Source: an uncultured Bacteroidia bacterium
GTDB taxonomy: Bacteria; Bacteroidota; Bacteroidia; Bacteroidales; UBA932
Reading direction: 5' to 3'
DNA: 13,261 bases
Assembly: GCA_902766985.1 (NCBI GenBank)
Contig: CACXFP010000292.1
Coordinates: forward strand, 1 to 13,261
In this document: positions 1 to 7,304 of the stretch, piece after piece
Layout of the letters: the number at the start of each line of letters is the position of its first letter
Position numbering within the stretch: the stretch's first letter is position 1
Notes under the pieces: generated by a model
Told to the model about the DNA's origin: nothing
Seen by the model: only the letters and a program-made list of their open reading frames with translations
Database searches by the model: none
Made by a program: the position numbers and the translations under genes

Positions 1-571
1 CGCATACATCAGGGATGCCAACGACCAGGGGATGCTTGAGATGGCCATCGTGGAGAACATACAGAGGGAGAACCTCGACCCAATCGAGGTGGCCATGAGT
101 TACCAGAGGCTCATAGAAGAGTGCAGTCTCACCCAGGAACAGATGGCTGCGCGGGTCGGCAAGAAAAGGGCGTCCGTGACGAATTATCTCCGTCTGCTTA
201 AACTTCCGGCCAAGGTCCAGCACGACCTGAAGGTAGGCCTTCTGAGCGTAGGTCACGCAAAGGTGCTCCTGGGTGTGGAAGACCCGCAGATACAGGAGAA
301 TCTCTGCGATGTCACGGTTAAGGAAGGCCTGTCAGTAAGGCAGCTGGAGAACCGGATCAGGAAGATGTCCGAAGACGCACCCAGACCAGGTCACGCCCAA
401 GAGGACCTGCCCGACGAGTACAGCAGGGTCCTGGGACATATAGGTAAATTCTTCAACAACAGCATCAGCCTCAGGAGGTCACCCGGCGGGAAAGGCACCA
501 TGACCATCAGGTTCAGTTCCGACGAAGAGATCGCCGGATTCCTCAGGGCGCTGGATAAAGCCGACCTGTAG
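1..571 (+). CDS. parB: Chromosome-partitioning protein ParB, C-terminal part (5' end outside window)
   Basis: ParB binds centromere-like parS sites near the replication origin, spreads as a CTP-dependent clamp and works with the ATPase ParA to segregate chromosomes. The reading frame is open from base 2 and continues upstream, so the N-terminus is missing; 189 residues are visible. The first visible residues, ending AIVENIQRENLDPIEVA, match the end of the ParB/Srx nucleotide-binding domain (the ENIQREN box). A helix-turn-helix follows, with TQEQMAARVGKKRASVTNYLRLLKLP as its core. A variable, charged linker (APRPGHAQEDLPDEYSR) leads to a C-terminal segment of about 55 residues that would be the dimerisation domain. 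An ATG at 32 lies inside the conserved domain and is not the true start. The next gene begins 7 bases downstream, suggesting one transcript. Family assignment is firm. Chromosomal rather than plasmid ParB is inferred from the housekeeping neighbours. Confidence 0.95.
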   Translation, partial: AYIRDANDQGMLEMAIVENIQRENLDPIEVAMSYQRLIEECSLTQEQMAARVGKKRASVTNYLRLLKLPAKVQHDLKVGLLSVGHAKVLLGVEDPQIQENLCDVTVKEGLSVRQLENRIRKMSEDAPRPGHAQEDLPDEYSRVLGHIGKFFNNSISLRRSPGGKGTMTIRFSSDEEIAGFLRALDKADL

Positions 572-578
572 CCCACGG

Positions 579-1550
579 ATGTATTTTCTCAAGAGAACAT
601 ATCTGGTATTGTTTTTCCTCGCCGCCTTCGCGTCGAGCGCGGGGGCGCAGTTCCGTGAGGAAGCCTTCCAGCAGAACTACAACAATCCCAACGACACTAC
701 TGCAAGGAAGGATACGATCGACAAGATGTTCTCCATGAAAGAGTACATCGGCGGACTCCGACACAAGAACCAGCTGAAGATCGGGACCATGTTCGCCGGT
801 TCCACCGTCTTCATAGGCGGAGAGCAGATCTATAACCGGCAGTATTGGAAACTGCCCGTCATATACGGGGGCCTCGGAGCAACGGTCGGACTGGGAATCC
901 ACTACAGGAAGAAGTACAACAGGTCCGTAGACGCTTTTGACGCCGCCTACGCCCTTGACCCGGAAACCACCCTCACGGTGGACAAGCACTCAAAGGACAT
1001 GAGTACCTGGCTCTTCGCCGGAGCAGGACTGCTGTACTGGTCAACCCTGATGGACGGTGTCATCAATTACCGCAGCGACCTGCATCCCCATCCCGGGAAA
1101 TCCACGATCTACTCCATACTGATGCCCGGACTGGGGCAGGCCTACAACGGCGAATACTGGAAGATCCCCATTTACTGGGCCGGAATAATAGGCTCCCTCC
1201 ACTATTACAGGCTCAACAGCACCAACTACAAGAGATACAAGAGAATCCACAACGAAGCCACGACTCCTGATTCGGATTATTCCGGACCGATCTCGGCGGA
1301 AACGGCCCTGTACTACAGGAACACTTACCGTAGGTACAGGGATTATTCGGTCGTCGCGCTCTTCGGTTTCTACCTGCTTCAGATCATCGACGCGAACGTC
1401 TTTGCCTACATGCAGGATTTCGAAGTGAACGACGACCTTACGATGAAGGTTTCCCCTACCGTAATAGTCCCCGAAACCAATTATGCCCAGGGAGGTTTCA
1501 ACACCTCTTCAGGTTCCGCCTTAGGCCTCCGGCTTGGACTTACCTTCTAG
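579..1550 (+). CDS. DUF5683-family membrane/secreted protein with apparent internal duplication
   Basis: A 323-residue protein of unknown function. Residues 1-23 form a signal peptide (MYFLKRTYLVLFFLAAF core, cleavage near AGA-Q). The hallmark is the YN-x-x-YWK-(L/I)-P motif typical of DUF5683, seen at about 189-197 after LMPGLGQ. A similar motif (YNRQYWKLP) occurs at 85-93. Each copy is followed by a hydrophobic stretch and, 70-80 residues later, by an apolar segment ending in an acidic turn (MSTWLFAGAGLLYWSTLMDG at 141-160; the region ending IIDANVFAYMQDF at 269-281). The C-terminus (GSALGLRLGLTF) ends in an amphipathic strand with a terminal Phe. DUF5683 proteins are mostly Bacteroidota-specific and, as I recall, often follow parB and precede a LysM transglycosylase, as here. 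The gene lies 7 bases after parB and ends 4 bases before the next start, so it is almost certainly co-transcribed. An envelope location is likely; biochemical role unknown. Confidence 0.82.
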   Translation: MYFLKRTYLVLFFLAAFASSAGAQFREEAFQQNYNNPNDTTARKDTIDKMFSMKEYIGGLRHKNQLKIGTMFAGSTVFIGGEQIYNRQYWKLPVIYGGLGATVGLGIHYRKKYNRSVDAFDAAYALDPETTLTVDKHSKDMSTWLFAGAGLLYWSTLMDGVINYRSDLHPHPGKSTIYSILMPGLGQAYNGEYWKIPIYWAGIIGSLHYYRLNSTNYKRYKRIHNEATTPDSDYSGPISAETALYYRNTYRRYRDYSVVALFGFYLLQIIDANVFAYMQDFEVNDDLTMKVSPTVIVPETNYAQGGFNTSSGSALGLRLGLTF

Positions 1551-1554
1551 AATC

Positions 1555-3273
1555 ATGAAATTGAAAAGACATACGCTCCTTGCCTTAACTGTCCTCCTTC
1601 TGTTCCTGATCCCGGACGGGTCCTATGCCCAATTCCGCAATCCCGGGATATTCAAGAAACCTTCGGCCTCCGCCAAGAAAACCCGTCGCCAGCTCGCGGA
1701 CGAGAACGCCGAGCTCCTGCGGCAGATAGACTCTCTCAAGAGCGACATAGAAGAATACCAGAACGACAAAAGGCTCACCGACAGCCTGGCCGCCGACATC
1801 ATGGACATGTATGAGATCAGCGGGACCAGGAGCGCCGCAGGCCTCAATCCGGAGGATTACAACGCGGCGGTCTCCGATAGCCTCCTCACCCTTTGGTACC
1901 TGCACAACCAGGTTAAGAACAGCCGTGAAGGGGAAGGCCTCGACATGGACATGATACACCTGACCTCCGACACCCCTGACAAGGTCTACCTCCAGAGGCT
2001 GGCTGCGATGAATTCCTTCATCACCCTCCCCTTCAACGAGACCGTCAGGAACTACATCATCCTGTACTCGGAGAAAATGCCCACGAAGATGTCCCACATC
2101 CTGGGACTCTGCCAGTATTACATGCCGATCTTCGAAGAGATTTTCTCGAAGTACGACATGCCGTTGGAACTTAAATATCTGGCTATCATAGAATCCGCAC
2201 TCAATCCTGTCGCGGTGTCCCGGGCCGGTGCAAAGGGCATGTGGCAGTTCATGTACAGAACGGCGGCCCTCTATGGGCTCAGGATAGATTCCTTCATCGA
2301 CGAGAGGCTTGACCCGGTTAAATCGGCCGATGCCGCAGCACGTTACCTCAGGGACTCTTACAGTATCTTCGGGGACTGGAACCTTGCCATCTCCTCCTAC
2401 AACTGCGGAGCCGGGAATGTCAACAAAGCCATCAAGAGAGCAGGAGGAAAGACCGACTTCTGGTCTATCTACGAATACCTTCCCCGCGAGACCAGGGGCT
2501 ATGTGCCCGCCTTCGTAGGAGCGATGTACGCCATCACCTATGCCAAGGAGTACGGCCTGATTCCCGACAGGGTGCCAATGCCTGCGCACGTGGACACGTT
2601 CAATATCCATAAGATGCTTCATTTCAAGCAGGTGAACGAACTTGTCGGGGTGCCCATGGACGACTTGCACAACCTCAACCCCCAGTATATCGCCGACATC
2701 ATCCCCTCAGGAAGCGAAGGCAACATACTGAGGATCCCTTACCAGTATACGGGGGCATTCGTCGAGCATGAGGATTCCGTCTACACCTACAAGGAAAAGG
2801 AGTTCTTCAGTCCCGCCACCATAACGAACATCCGCGAGAACAATTCCGGAGGAGGCGGAGGCGGAAGGATAGTATACAGGGTCAAGAAGGGAGACTATCT
2901 TGGCAGGATAGCATCCCGCTACCATGTAAGCATCAACCAGATCAAAAGGTGGAACAACCTGCGCGGCAACAACCTCAGCGTCGGCCAGAGGCTCTATATC
3001 TATTCCGGAGGTTCCGGCCCGTCGTCATCTTCCCAGGCCAGGACCCAGACCGCCAGACAGGCAGCTTCCGGCAATTCCCAGGAATCATCATCACAGTCCA
3101 CGGCCGGGCAAGCCGCTCCTGCTCAGCGCACATACACCGTCAAAAGCGGAGATACCCTGACCTCCATCGCAGCTAAGTATCCCGGTGTGAGCGTGGCAGA
3201 CATCCAGAGGGCCAACGGCATTTCAGGATCGAGGATAAGGGTTGGGCAGAAGTTGAAGATCCCCTCAAAATAA
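1555..3273 (+). CDS. Secreted lytic transglycosylase (GH23/MltD-like) with two C-terminal LysM domains
   Basis: This enzyme should cleave the MurNAc-GlcNAc bond of peptidoglycan, giving 1,6-anhydro ends, in the periplasm. The ATG at 1555 gives a 572-residue protein opening with a clean signal peptide (MKLKRHTLLALTVLLLF, then SYAQ). An in-frame TTG at 1534 would overlap the upstream gene and add MDLPSRI before the signal peptide, so I prefer 1555. A Glu/Leu-rich coiled-coil-like stretch lies at about 45-75. The SLT domain spans about 195-335, with the catalytic Glu predicted at 213 (IIESALNP), then GAKGMWQFM (225-233) and the AISSYNCGAGNV block (278-289). A degenerate LysM-like segment lies at about 347-395. 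A glycine run (432-437) precedes LysM 1 (440-483). A Ser/Gln-rich linker (487-524) leads to LysM 2 (526-570). Last gene of the parB cluster; it converges on the next gene with a 4-base gap. Confidence 0.93.
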   Translation: MKLKRHTLLALTVLLLFLIPDGSYAQFRNPGIFKKPSASAKKTRRQLADENAELLRQIDSLKSDIEEYQNDKRLTDSLAADIMDMYEISGTRSAAGLNPEDYNAAVSDSLLTLWYLHNQVKNSREGEGLDMDMIHLTSDTPDKVYLQRLAAMNSFITLPFNETVRNYIILYSEKMPTKMSHILGLCQYYMPIFEEIFSKYDMPLELKYLAIIESALNPVAVSRAGAKGMWQFMYRTAALYGLRIDSFIDERLDPVKSADAAARYLRDSYSIFGDWNLAISSYNCGAGNVNKAIKRAGGKTDFWSIYEYLPRETRGYVPAFVGAMYAITYAKEYGLIPDRVPMPAHVDTFNIHKMLHFKQVNELVGVPMDDLHNLNPQYIADIIPSGSEGNILRIPYQYTGAFVEHEDSVYTYKEKEFFSPATITNIRENNSGGGGGGRIVYRVKKGDYLGRIASRYHVSINQIKRWNNLRGNNLSVGQRLYIYSGGSGPSSSSQARTQTARQAASGNSQESSSQSTAGQAAPAQRTYTVKSGDTLTSIAAKYPGVSVADIQRANGISGSRIRVGQKLKIPSK

Positions 3274-3277
3274 CATC

Positions 3278-4996
3278 TTACAAATCGATAACCATCTGAA
3301 GTTTAAGCCCGGCGTTCCCGGGCTTTGCCGTTCTCTTCGAATAGAGTGTGGACCACCCCCTAAGATACAGTTTCCATCTCAGTCCCGCTTCCGTAGGAGC
3401 CGACTTCAGTCCGCAGTACAAAGAGAGGCACGCTCCTCTTCCATAGTATGCCGGTACGGAAAAATTCCCTGGCGCATCCCTCTCATATACATATATCCTG
3501 TCATCCCAATTGTCGATACGGAAAACGGTGCCGCGCAGATAACAGGCCAGGCGGTCCCCTTTGTAGCCGGATTCCAGATAAGCAAGACCGCCGGTTCCCT
3601 TGCAGAAAAGGACATTCCCCCTGAAGGATGCCAGGAACGGTCCTTTCCCATATATCAGGTCGGCCCTCAGGTCCGTGCGGTTGCGAAGACCGTAATCCCT
3701 GAACCTCTCCCCTATCCTCAAACCAAGTTTCCAGCCTCCCCTCTCGAGCAGAGGGACTTTCAGGAGGGCTTTCAGTTGCGACTTGTCCCCTCTGGCGGAA
3801 CACCTTGCATCTAATGTCAGGTCAGCCGTTCCCCGGGACAGTCCCAGTGCCGCACCGTATTCGTCAGACACCTTCGTTCCCGCCCTTGCCGCTCCGGCAT
3901 ATATGTTCCCATACCCGGCAGGATAACCCCTCACAAGGGCTGAGATGCGGAATCCGCCAGGGACAGGGACAGATACTCCGGCCAGGGCTGTAAGGGACCG
4001 GCTCCCAGGCGCATACGCCCCTTCTCCGAACACATCCACCCCACCAGGACAGAAGTGGAAATCCGCAGAAACCGACCGCCCGGAAAGATACGTCACCCCG
4101 GCCTGACCGGACCGGGAAAGCCATGAAGCGTTGAACACTGCCACAACCGTCCAGTCAAGGGTCTTCCCGTCATCTGCCCATGGCTTCAGGCCGGGAAAAT
4201 GGACTCCACCGGAAAAAAGGAAACGTCCGGCCTCCACTTCGGCGGCCAGGCCCCTGAGAGCTCCGGCAGGAGAAAAGGTGACAGCCGGGGTTATTCCGGA
4301 AGGTTTCCGGCAGAAACTTCCGGACGAAGAGAAACCGGAAAGGGAGAACCCGCTCCACATGGCGAGTCCCTGGCCGAAACGGGCGTTCCAGTCCCCTGCT
4401 ATCACGGTCGCCAGCCTGGAACGGGGACGGACGGCTATGCTGAAAGACGTCGCCCCGGGAGGGAAACACCGGTCCGAAAAGTTGCTTCTCGCCGCAATTC
4501 CAGCCTCAACCATCTCCCCCTTGTACAGCCTGTACTTCAGTCCCCAGCTCCAGGAGCCGTCTTTCCAACCTCCCTTCGACAGCACATTCTGCCTGAGCCG
4601 GCCCCTCTCCAGCGATGAAGCGCCGGGAAGGGAGAAAGATTCCAGGCTGACAAAGGGCTTCAGGGACTCGGCTGCCGCCTTGTCGAAACCATCCAGGGAC
4701 GAGAGCTCGGAAAACGAGAGGATGTCTCCGTTCCTGGAGCGCCAGTCCACTATGGACGCCGCCTGATATGGAGAAAAAAGGCCGCTCGAGACAAGAGCCC
4801 GGCGGGAAGCCGTGTTGATCTTTACCTTCCTGTCCATCAATGCTGTCATCCTTTCAACCTCGGATTCTTCCAGTTCTTCGGGACAGGAGGCTCCAATGAC
4901 GGCGGCAATCGAATCGGCCCTGTCCTGGGCTTTCATGGCCGGGCCGGCCAGCGGCAGGAAAGCGGCCAGCACCGAGGCTATCGCAGAAGTTTTCAT
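3278..4996 (-). CDS. Secreted protein with N-terminal ComEA-like helix-hairpin-helix domain and probable beta-barrel
   Basis: A 572-residue protein. Residues 1-24 form a signal peptide (MKTSAIASVLAAFLPLAGPA, then MKAQ). A short acidic segment (EELEESEVERM) precedes a ComEA-type tandem HhH domain at about 57-118. It shows KINTASRRALVSSGLFS, then QAASIVDWRSRNGDILSFSELSSLDGF, the usual NxA...L...G....A..I..yR...G.f.s..eL....G pattern. The rest (about 125-572) is rich in Gly, Ser, Arg and aromatics in alternating patterns, as in outer-membrane barrels, with blocks such as GDWNARFGQGLAMWSGFSL and YERDAPGNFSVPAYYGRG. I recall similar blocks in long Bacteroidota proteins annotated only as HhH-domain proteins; their function is not established. 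DNA binding or uptake at the cell surface is possible by analogy with ComEA, but this is inference. Single gene, facing the transglycosylase (4-base gap) and divergent from hpt-adk. Confidence 0.75.
   Translation of the reverse strand: MKTSAIASVLAAFLPLAGPAMKAQDRADSIAAVIGASCPEELEESEVERMTALMDRKVKINTASRRALVSSGLFSPYQAASIVDWRSRNGDILSFSELSSLDGFDKAAAESLKPFVSLESFSLPGASSLERGRLRQNVLSKGGWKDGSWSWGLKYRLYKGEMVEAGIAARSNFSDRCFPPGATSFSIAVRPRSRLATVIAGDWNARFGQGLAMWSGFSLSGFSSSGSFCRKPSGITPAVTFSPAGALRGLAAEVEAGRFLFSGGVHFPGLKPWADDGKTLDWTVVAVFNASWLSRSGQAGVTYLSGRSVSADFHFCPGGVDVFGEGAYAPGSRSLTALAGVSVPVPGGFRISALVRGYPAGYGNIYAGAARAGTKVSDEYGAALGLSRGTADLTLDARCSARGDKSQLKALLKVPLLERGGWKLGLRIGERFRDYGLRNRTDLRADLIYGKGPFLASFRGNVLFCKGTGGLAYLESGYKGDRLACYLRGTVFRIDNWDDRIYVYERDAPGNFSVPAYYGRGACLSLYCGLKSAPTEAGLRWKLYLRGWSTLYSKRTAKPGNAGLKLQMVIDL
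3305..3325. terminator. Perfect 8-bp hairpin just after the transglycosylase stop; possible weak terminator
   Basis: AAGCCCGG (3305-3312) and CCGGGCTT (3318-3325) pair perfectly around a 5-base loop, starting 32 bases past the transglycosylase stop codon. On the plus strand only TTTG follows, so a long U-tract is missing and intrinsic termination is doubtful. The hairpin lies inside the last codons of the opposing gene, so it could also be plain coding sequence (the A-K-P-G-N-A-G-L region). No other terminator candidate is visible at this convergent junction. Confidence 0.25.
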
Positions 4997-5079
4997 GTCT
5001 ATTCAGGTCTTTCTGCCAATATAGGAAAGGGAACCGGCAAAAACGAAAAGAAAAATGCATGGGAAGATTATTTTTTGCG

Positions 5080-5087
5080 TATTTTTG
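5080..5087 (+). promoter_or_regulatory. Bacteroidota-type -7 promoter box (TATTTTTG) for the hpt-adk operon
   Basis: TATTTTTG matches the Bacteroidota primary-sigma -7 consensus TAnnTTTG exactly and sits 25 bases before the hpt-adk ATG, which would give a leader of about 20 bases. It lies in an AT-rich patch unlike the GC-rich genes around it. I see no clear TTTG -33 element at the usual 19-21 base spacing, so the match rests on the -7 box and position. The leftward gene in this 116-base gap has only a near-match (TATATTGG on the minus strand, 5016-5023). Confidence 0.5.
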
Positions 5088-5112
5088 TATTACATCTTAA
5101 AATGCAGCGGAA

Positions 5113-6279
5113 ATGAAAGAGAAAATCATCCTTTTTGACAAGACTTTCAAGCCATTCATACCATATTCAAAGATTGAGAAAGCCATAGATGCGGTGGCCG
5201 CCCGCATAAACAAGGACTATGCAGGATGCACGGACATACCCATCCTCCTGTGCGTGCTCAACGGATCGGTCATGTTCACTGCGGAACTCATGAAAAGGCT
5301 GACATTCCGCTGCGAGCTGGTATCGATGAAACTCACCTCCTACGAAGGCACGAATTCATCCGGAAAGGTGCGCCAGGTCATGGGCCTTACCTCCAGCGTG
5401 AAGGGCCGCAGGGTCATAGTGGTGGAGGATATCGTGGATACCGGAGCCACAGTGGTCGACCTCGTGGACATCCTTCGCGGAGAAGGCGCTTCGGACGTAA
5501 AGATCTGCACCATGCTCCTCAAGCCCCAGGTTTATAACAAAAACATCACCCTGGATTATGTAGGAATGGAAATCCCCAACGATTTCATCGTGGGATTCGG
5601 CCTGGACTACGACCAGCTCGGCAGGAACCTGAAAGACATCTACGTACTGGACACTGACGGAGACGGCACTCCGGACACACTCAAGGAAATCAAAAACGAA
5701 GGAAAGATGAAATACTACATCCTCTTTGGGCCTCCGGGAGCGGGGAAAGGCACCCAGGCCACATCTATCGCGGAAAAGTTCAACCTCTGCCACATATCGA
5801 CCGGGGACCTCCTCAGGAAGGAAATCGCTGCCGGCACCGAGCTTGGGCTGAAGGCGAAATCCCTCATCGACGCCGGTTCCCTCGTTCCGGACGAAGTAGT
5901 TGAAGGCATGATCGAGAATCAGTTCAACTCTGTCAAGGGAGTTGACGGCTTCCTCCTTGACGGTTTCCCCAGGACAATCGCCCAGGCCGAGGCCCTCGAC
6001 GCCATCCTCGAAAAGAGGGGTGAAAGCGTAACCGCCCTCGTAGCCCTGATGATTCCCGATGAGACCGTTTTCGAAAGGATAAAGCACCGCGCCTCCATAG
6101 AAGGCCGTGCCGATGACGCCTCCGACGAAGTTATCGCCAACAGGATCAAGACTTATCACGAGAAGACGGAACCCCTGATCAACTTCTACAAAGGAGCCCG
6201 CAAGTACCACGAGGTACAAGGCCTCGGAGGCATTGAAGACGTCCGCGGCAGGCTCTTCGAGCTCCTGGAAAAGTTCTAG
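5113..6279 (+). CDS. hpt-adk: Fused hypoxanthine phosphoribosyltransferase - adenylate kinase
   Basis: One 388-residue chain carrying two complete enzymes. Residues 1-180 are a type I phosphoribosyltransferase that would convert hypoxanthine or guanine plus PRPP to IMP or GMP. It has the flexible-loop SYEG (76-79), the PRPP-binding VVEDIVDTGAT (103-113) and the purine-side PNDFIVGFGLDYD (155-167). Residues 199-388 are a short-LID adenylate kinase (190 residues, normal for Bacteroidota) that interconverts ATP+AMP and 2 ADP. It has P-loop GPPGAGKGT (206-214), STGDLLRKE, LLDGFPRT and IKHRASIEGRADD in place of a long LID. Residues 180-198 link the two and start with DTDGDGTPD, a calcium-loop-like motif. 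Met199 aligns with the usual Adk start and has GGAAAG just upstream, so a separate Adk could also be translated. Cytoplasmic. First gene of an operon with obg 14 bases downstream; hpt, adk and obg are, as I recall, separate neighbours in many relatives. Confidence 0.93.
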   Translation: MKEKIILFDKTFKPFIPYSKIEKAIDAVAARINKDYAGCTDIPILLCVLNGSVMFTAELMKRLTFRCELVSMKLTSYEGTNSSGKVRQVMGLTSSVKGRRVIVVEDIVDTGATVVDLVDILRGEGASDVKICTMLLKPQVYNKNITLDYVGMEIPNDFIVGFGLDYDQLGRNLKDIYVLDTDGDGTPDTLKEIKNEGKMKYYILFGPPGAGKGTQATSIAEKFNLCHISTGDLLRKEIAAGTELGLKAKSLIDAGSLVPDEVVEGMIENQFNSVKGVDGFLLDGFPRTIAQAEALDAILEKRGESVTALVALMIPDETVFERIKHRASIEGRADDASDEVIANRIKTYHEKTEPLINFYKGARKYHEVQGLGGIEDVRGRLFELLEKF

Positions 6280-6293
6280 GACCGCCAGCGGTT

Positions 6294-7286
6294 ATGGCTG
6301 ATAGCAATTTCATAGACTACGTACGCATCCATTGCGTCTCCGGACACGGAGGGGCGGGTTCGACCCATCTGCACAGGGCGAAGTATGTCCCGAAGGGTGG
6401 GCCTGACGGGGGCAACGGAGGCCGCGGAGGCCACATCATCCTCAAGGCGAATCCGCAGTTCTGGACCCTGATCCACCTGAAATACCGCAAGAATGTGATA
6501 GCCTCGGACGGAGAGCCCGGCGGCGCGGCCCTGAGGACTGGCAAGAACGGAGAGGACATCCGACTGGAAGTACCTGTAGGCACGGTGGTCAAGGACATGG
6601 AAAGCGGAGATGTCCTGTTTGAAATGATTGAACCCGGAGAGGAAAAGATCCTGTGCCGTGGGGGACGCGGAGGCCTTGGCAACGACAATTTCAAGAGTGC
6701 CACCAACCAGACTCCAAGATTTGCCCAGCCTGGAGAGGAAGGGCAGGAAGGCTGGTTCATACTTGAACTCAAACTCCTGGCCGATGTCGGCCTGGTCGGT
6801 TTTCCCAACGCAGGAAAGTCCACCCTCCTGGCAACCATCACATCGGCAAAGCCTAAGATAGCCAACTACGCTTTCACCACCCTTGAGCCGAACCTCGGGA
6901 TCGTCCGCCACAGGGACGACACCTCCTTCGTGATGGCGGACATCCCCGGGATCATCGAGGGGGCCCACGACGGCAAAGGACTTGGAATCAGATTCTTGCG
7001 TCACATCGAAAGGAATTCCGTACTTCTTTTCATGGTATCGGCCGAAGAGGAAGACATCTCCCGCAGCTACGAAGTCCTTCTGAACGAACTCAAGGAATAC
7101 AATCCCCAGCTCCTCGACAAAGAGAGGGTGCTGGCTGTGACGAAATGCGACCTTGCCGACGAGGAGAGGATCAAGGAAATACGCAAGACCCTTCCAAAGG
7201 GAATTCCGGCCCAGCTCATCTCTTCCGTTTCAGGCAAAGGACTTCAGGAACTCAAGGATCTGCTCTGGAAAGCCCTGAATGGATAA
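6294..7286 (+). CDS. obg: GTPase Obg/CgtA (short form without C-terminal extension)
   Basis: Obg is an essential GTPase associated with the 50S ribosomal subunit and linked to ribosome maturation, stringent response and growth control. The 330-residue protein begins with the glycine-rich Obg fold (about 1-159), including SGHGGAGS (16-23) and GGPDGGNGGRGGHIIL (35-50). The G domain follows: G1 GFPNAGKST (169-177), the switch region FTTLEPNLG (194-202), G3 DIPGIIEGAH (216-225), G4 TKCD (283-286) and G5 SSVSGKG (310-316). The chain ends about 14 residues after G5, so neither the OCT domain of Bacillus-type Obg nor the acidic tail of the E. coli protein is present. Short versions like this are, as I recall, common in Bacteroidota. 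The ATG at 6294 is the natural start, 14 bases after hpt-adk. The next gene follows immediately, so translation may be coupled. Confidence 0.97.
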   Translation: MADSNFIDYVRIHCVSGHGGAGSTHLHRAKYVPKGGPDGGNGGRGGHIILKANPQFWTLIHLKYRKNVIASDGEPGGAALRTGKNGEDIRLEVPVGTVVKDMESGDVLFEMIEPGEEKILCRGGRGGLGNDNFKSATNQTPRFAQPGEEGQEGWFILELKLLADVGLVGFPNAGKSTLLATITSAKPKIANYAFTTLEPNLGIVRHRDDTSFVMADIPGIIEGAHDGKGLGIRFLRHIERNSVLLFMVSAEEEDISRSYEVLLNELKEYNPQLLDKERVLAVTKCDLADEERIKEIRKTLPKGIPAQLISSVSGKGLQELKDLLWKALNG

Positions 7287-7304
7287 TTGTCTGAAATCCA
7301 GGAA

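Noticed and set aside
1534..1554. TTG start adding seven residues to the transglycosylase
   Set aside because: It overlaps the upstream gene by 17 bases and would place MDLPSRI before a clean signal peptide; the ATG at 1555 is better.
1585..2670. Long minus-strand open frame (361 codons) opposite the transglycosylase gene
   Set aside because: It mirrors a gene with clear SLT and LysM motifs, has no recognisable domain, and is explained by GC-rich codon usage leaving few stops on the other strand.
4131..4766. Plus-strand open frame of 211 codons inside the HhH gene
   Set aside because: Low-complexity Pro/Arg/Ser translation, antisense to a gene with a signal peptide and HhH domain; no promoter or ribosome site supports it.
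5016..5043. Leftward promoter for the HhH gene (TATATTGG with an upstream TTTG)
   Set aside because: The -7 box has a mismatch and the spacing to TTTG is about 14 bases rather than 19-21, so it was not listed as a feature.
5356..6219. Minus-strand open frame of 287 codons opposite hpt-adk
   Set aside because: Shadow of two unmistakable enzyme domains on the plus strand; no family features in its translation.
7287..7304. TTG start for the PAP2 gene directly after the obg stop
   Set aside because: Possible through translational coupling, but the ATG at 7305 has AGGA before it and yields a normal N-terminus; kept only as an alternative.
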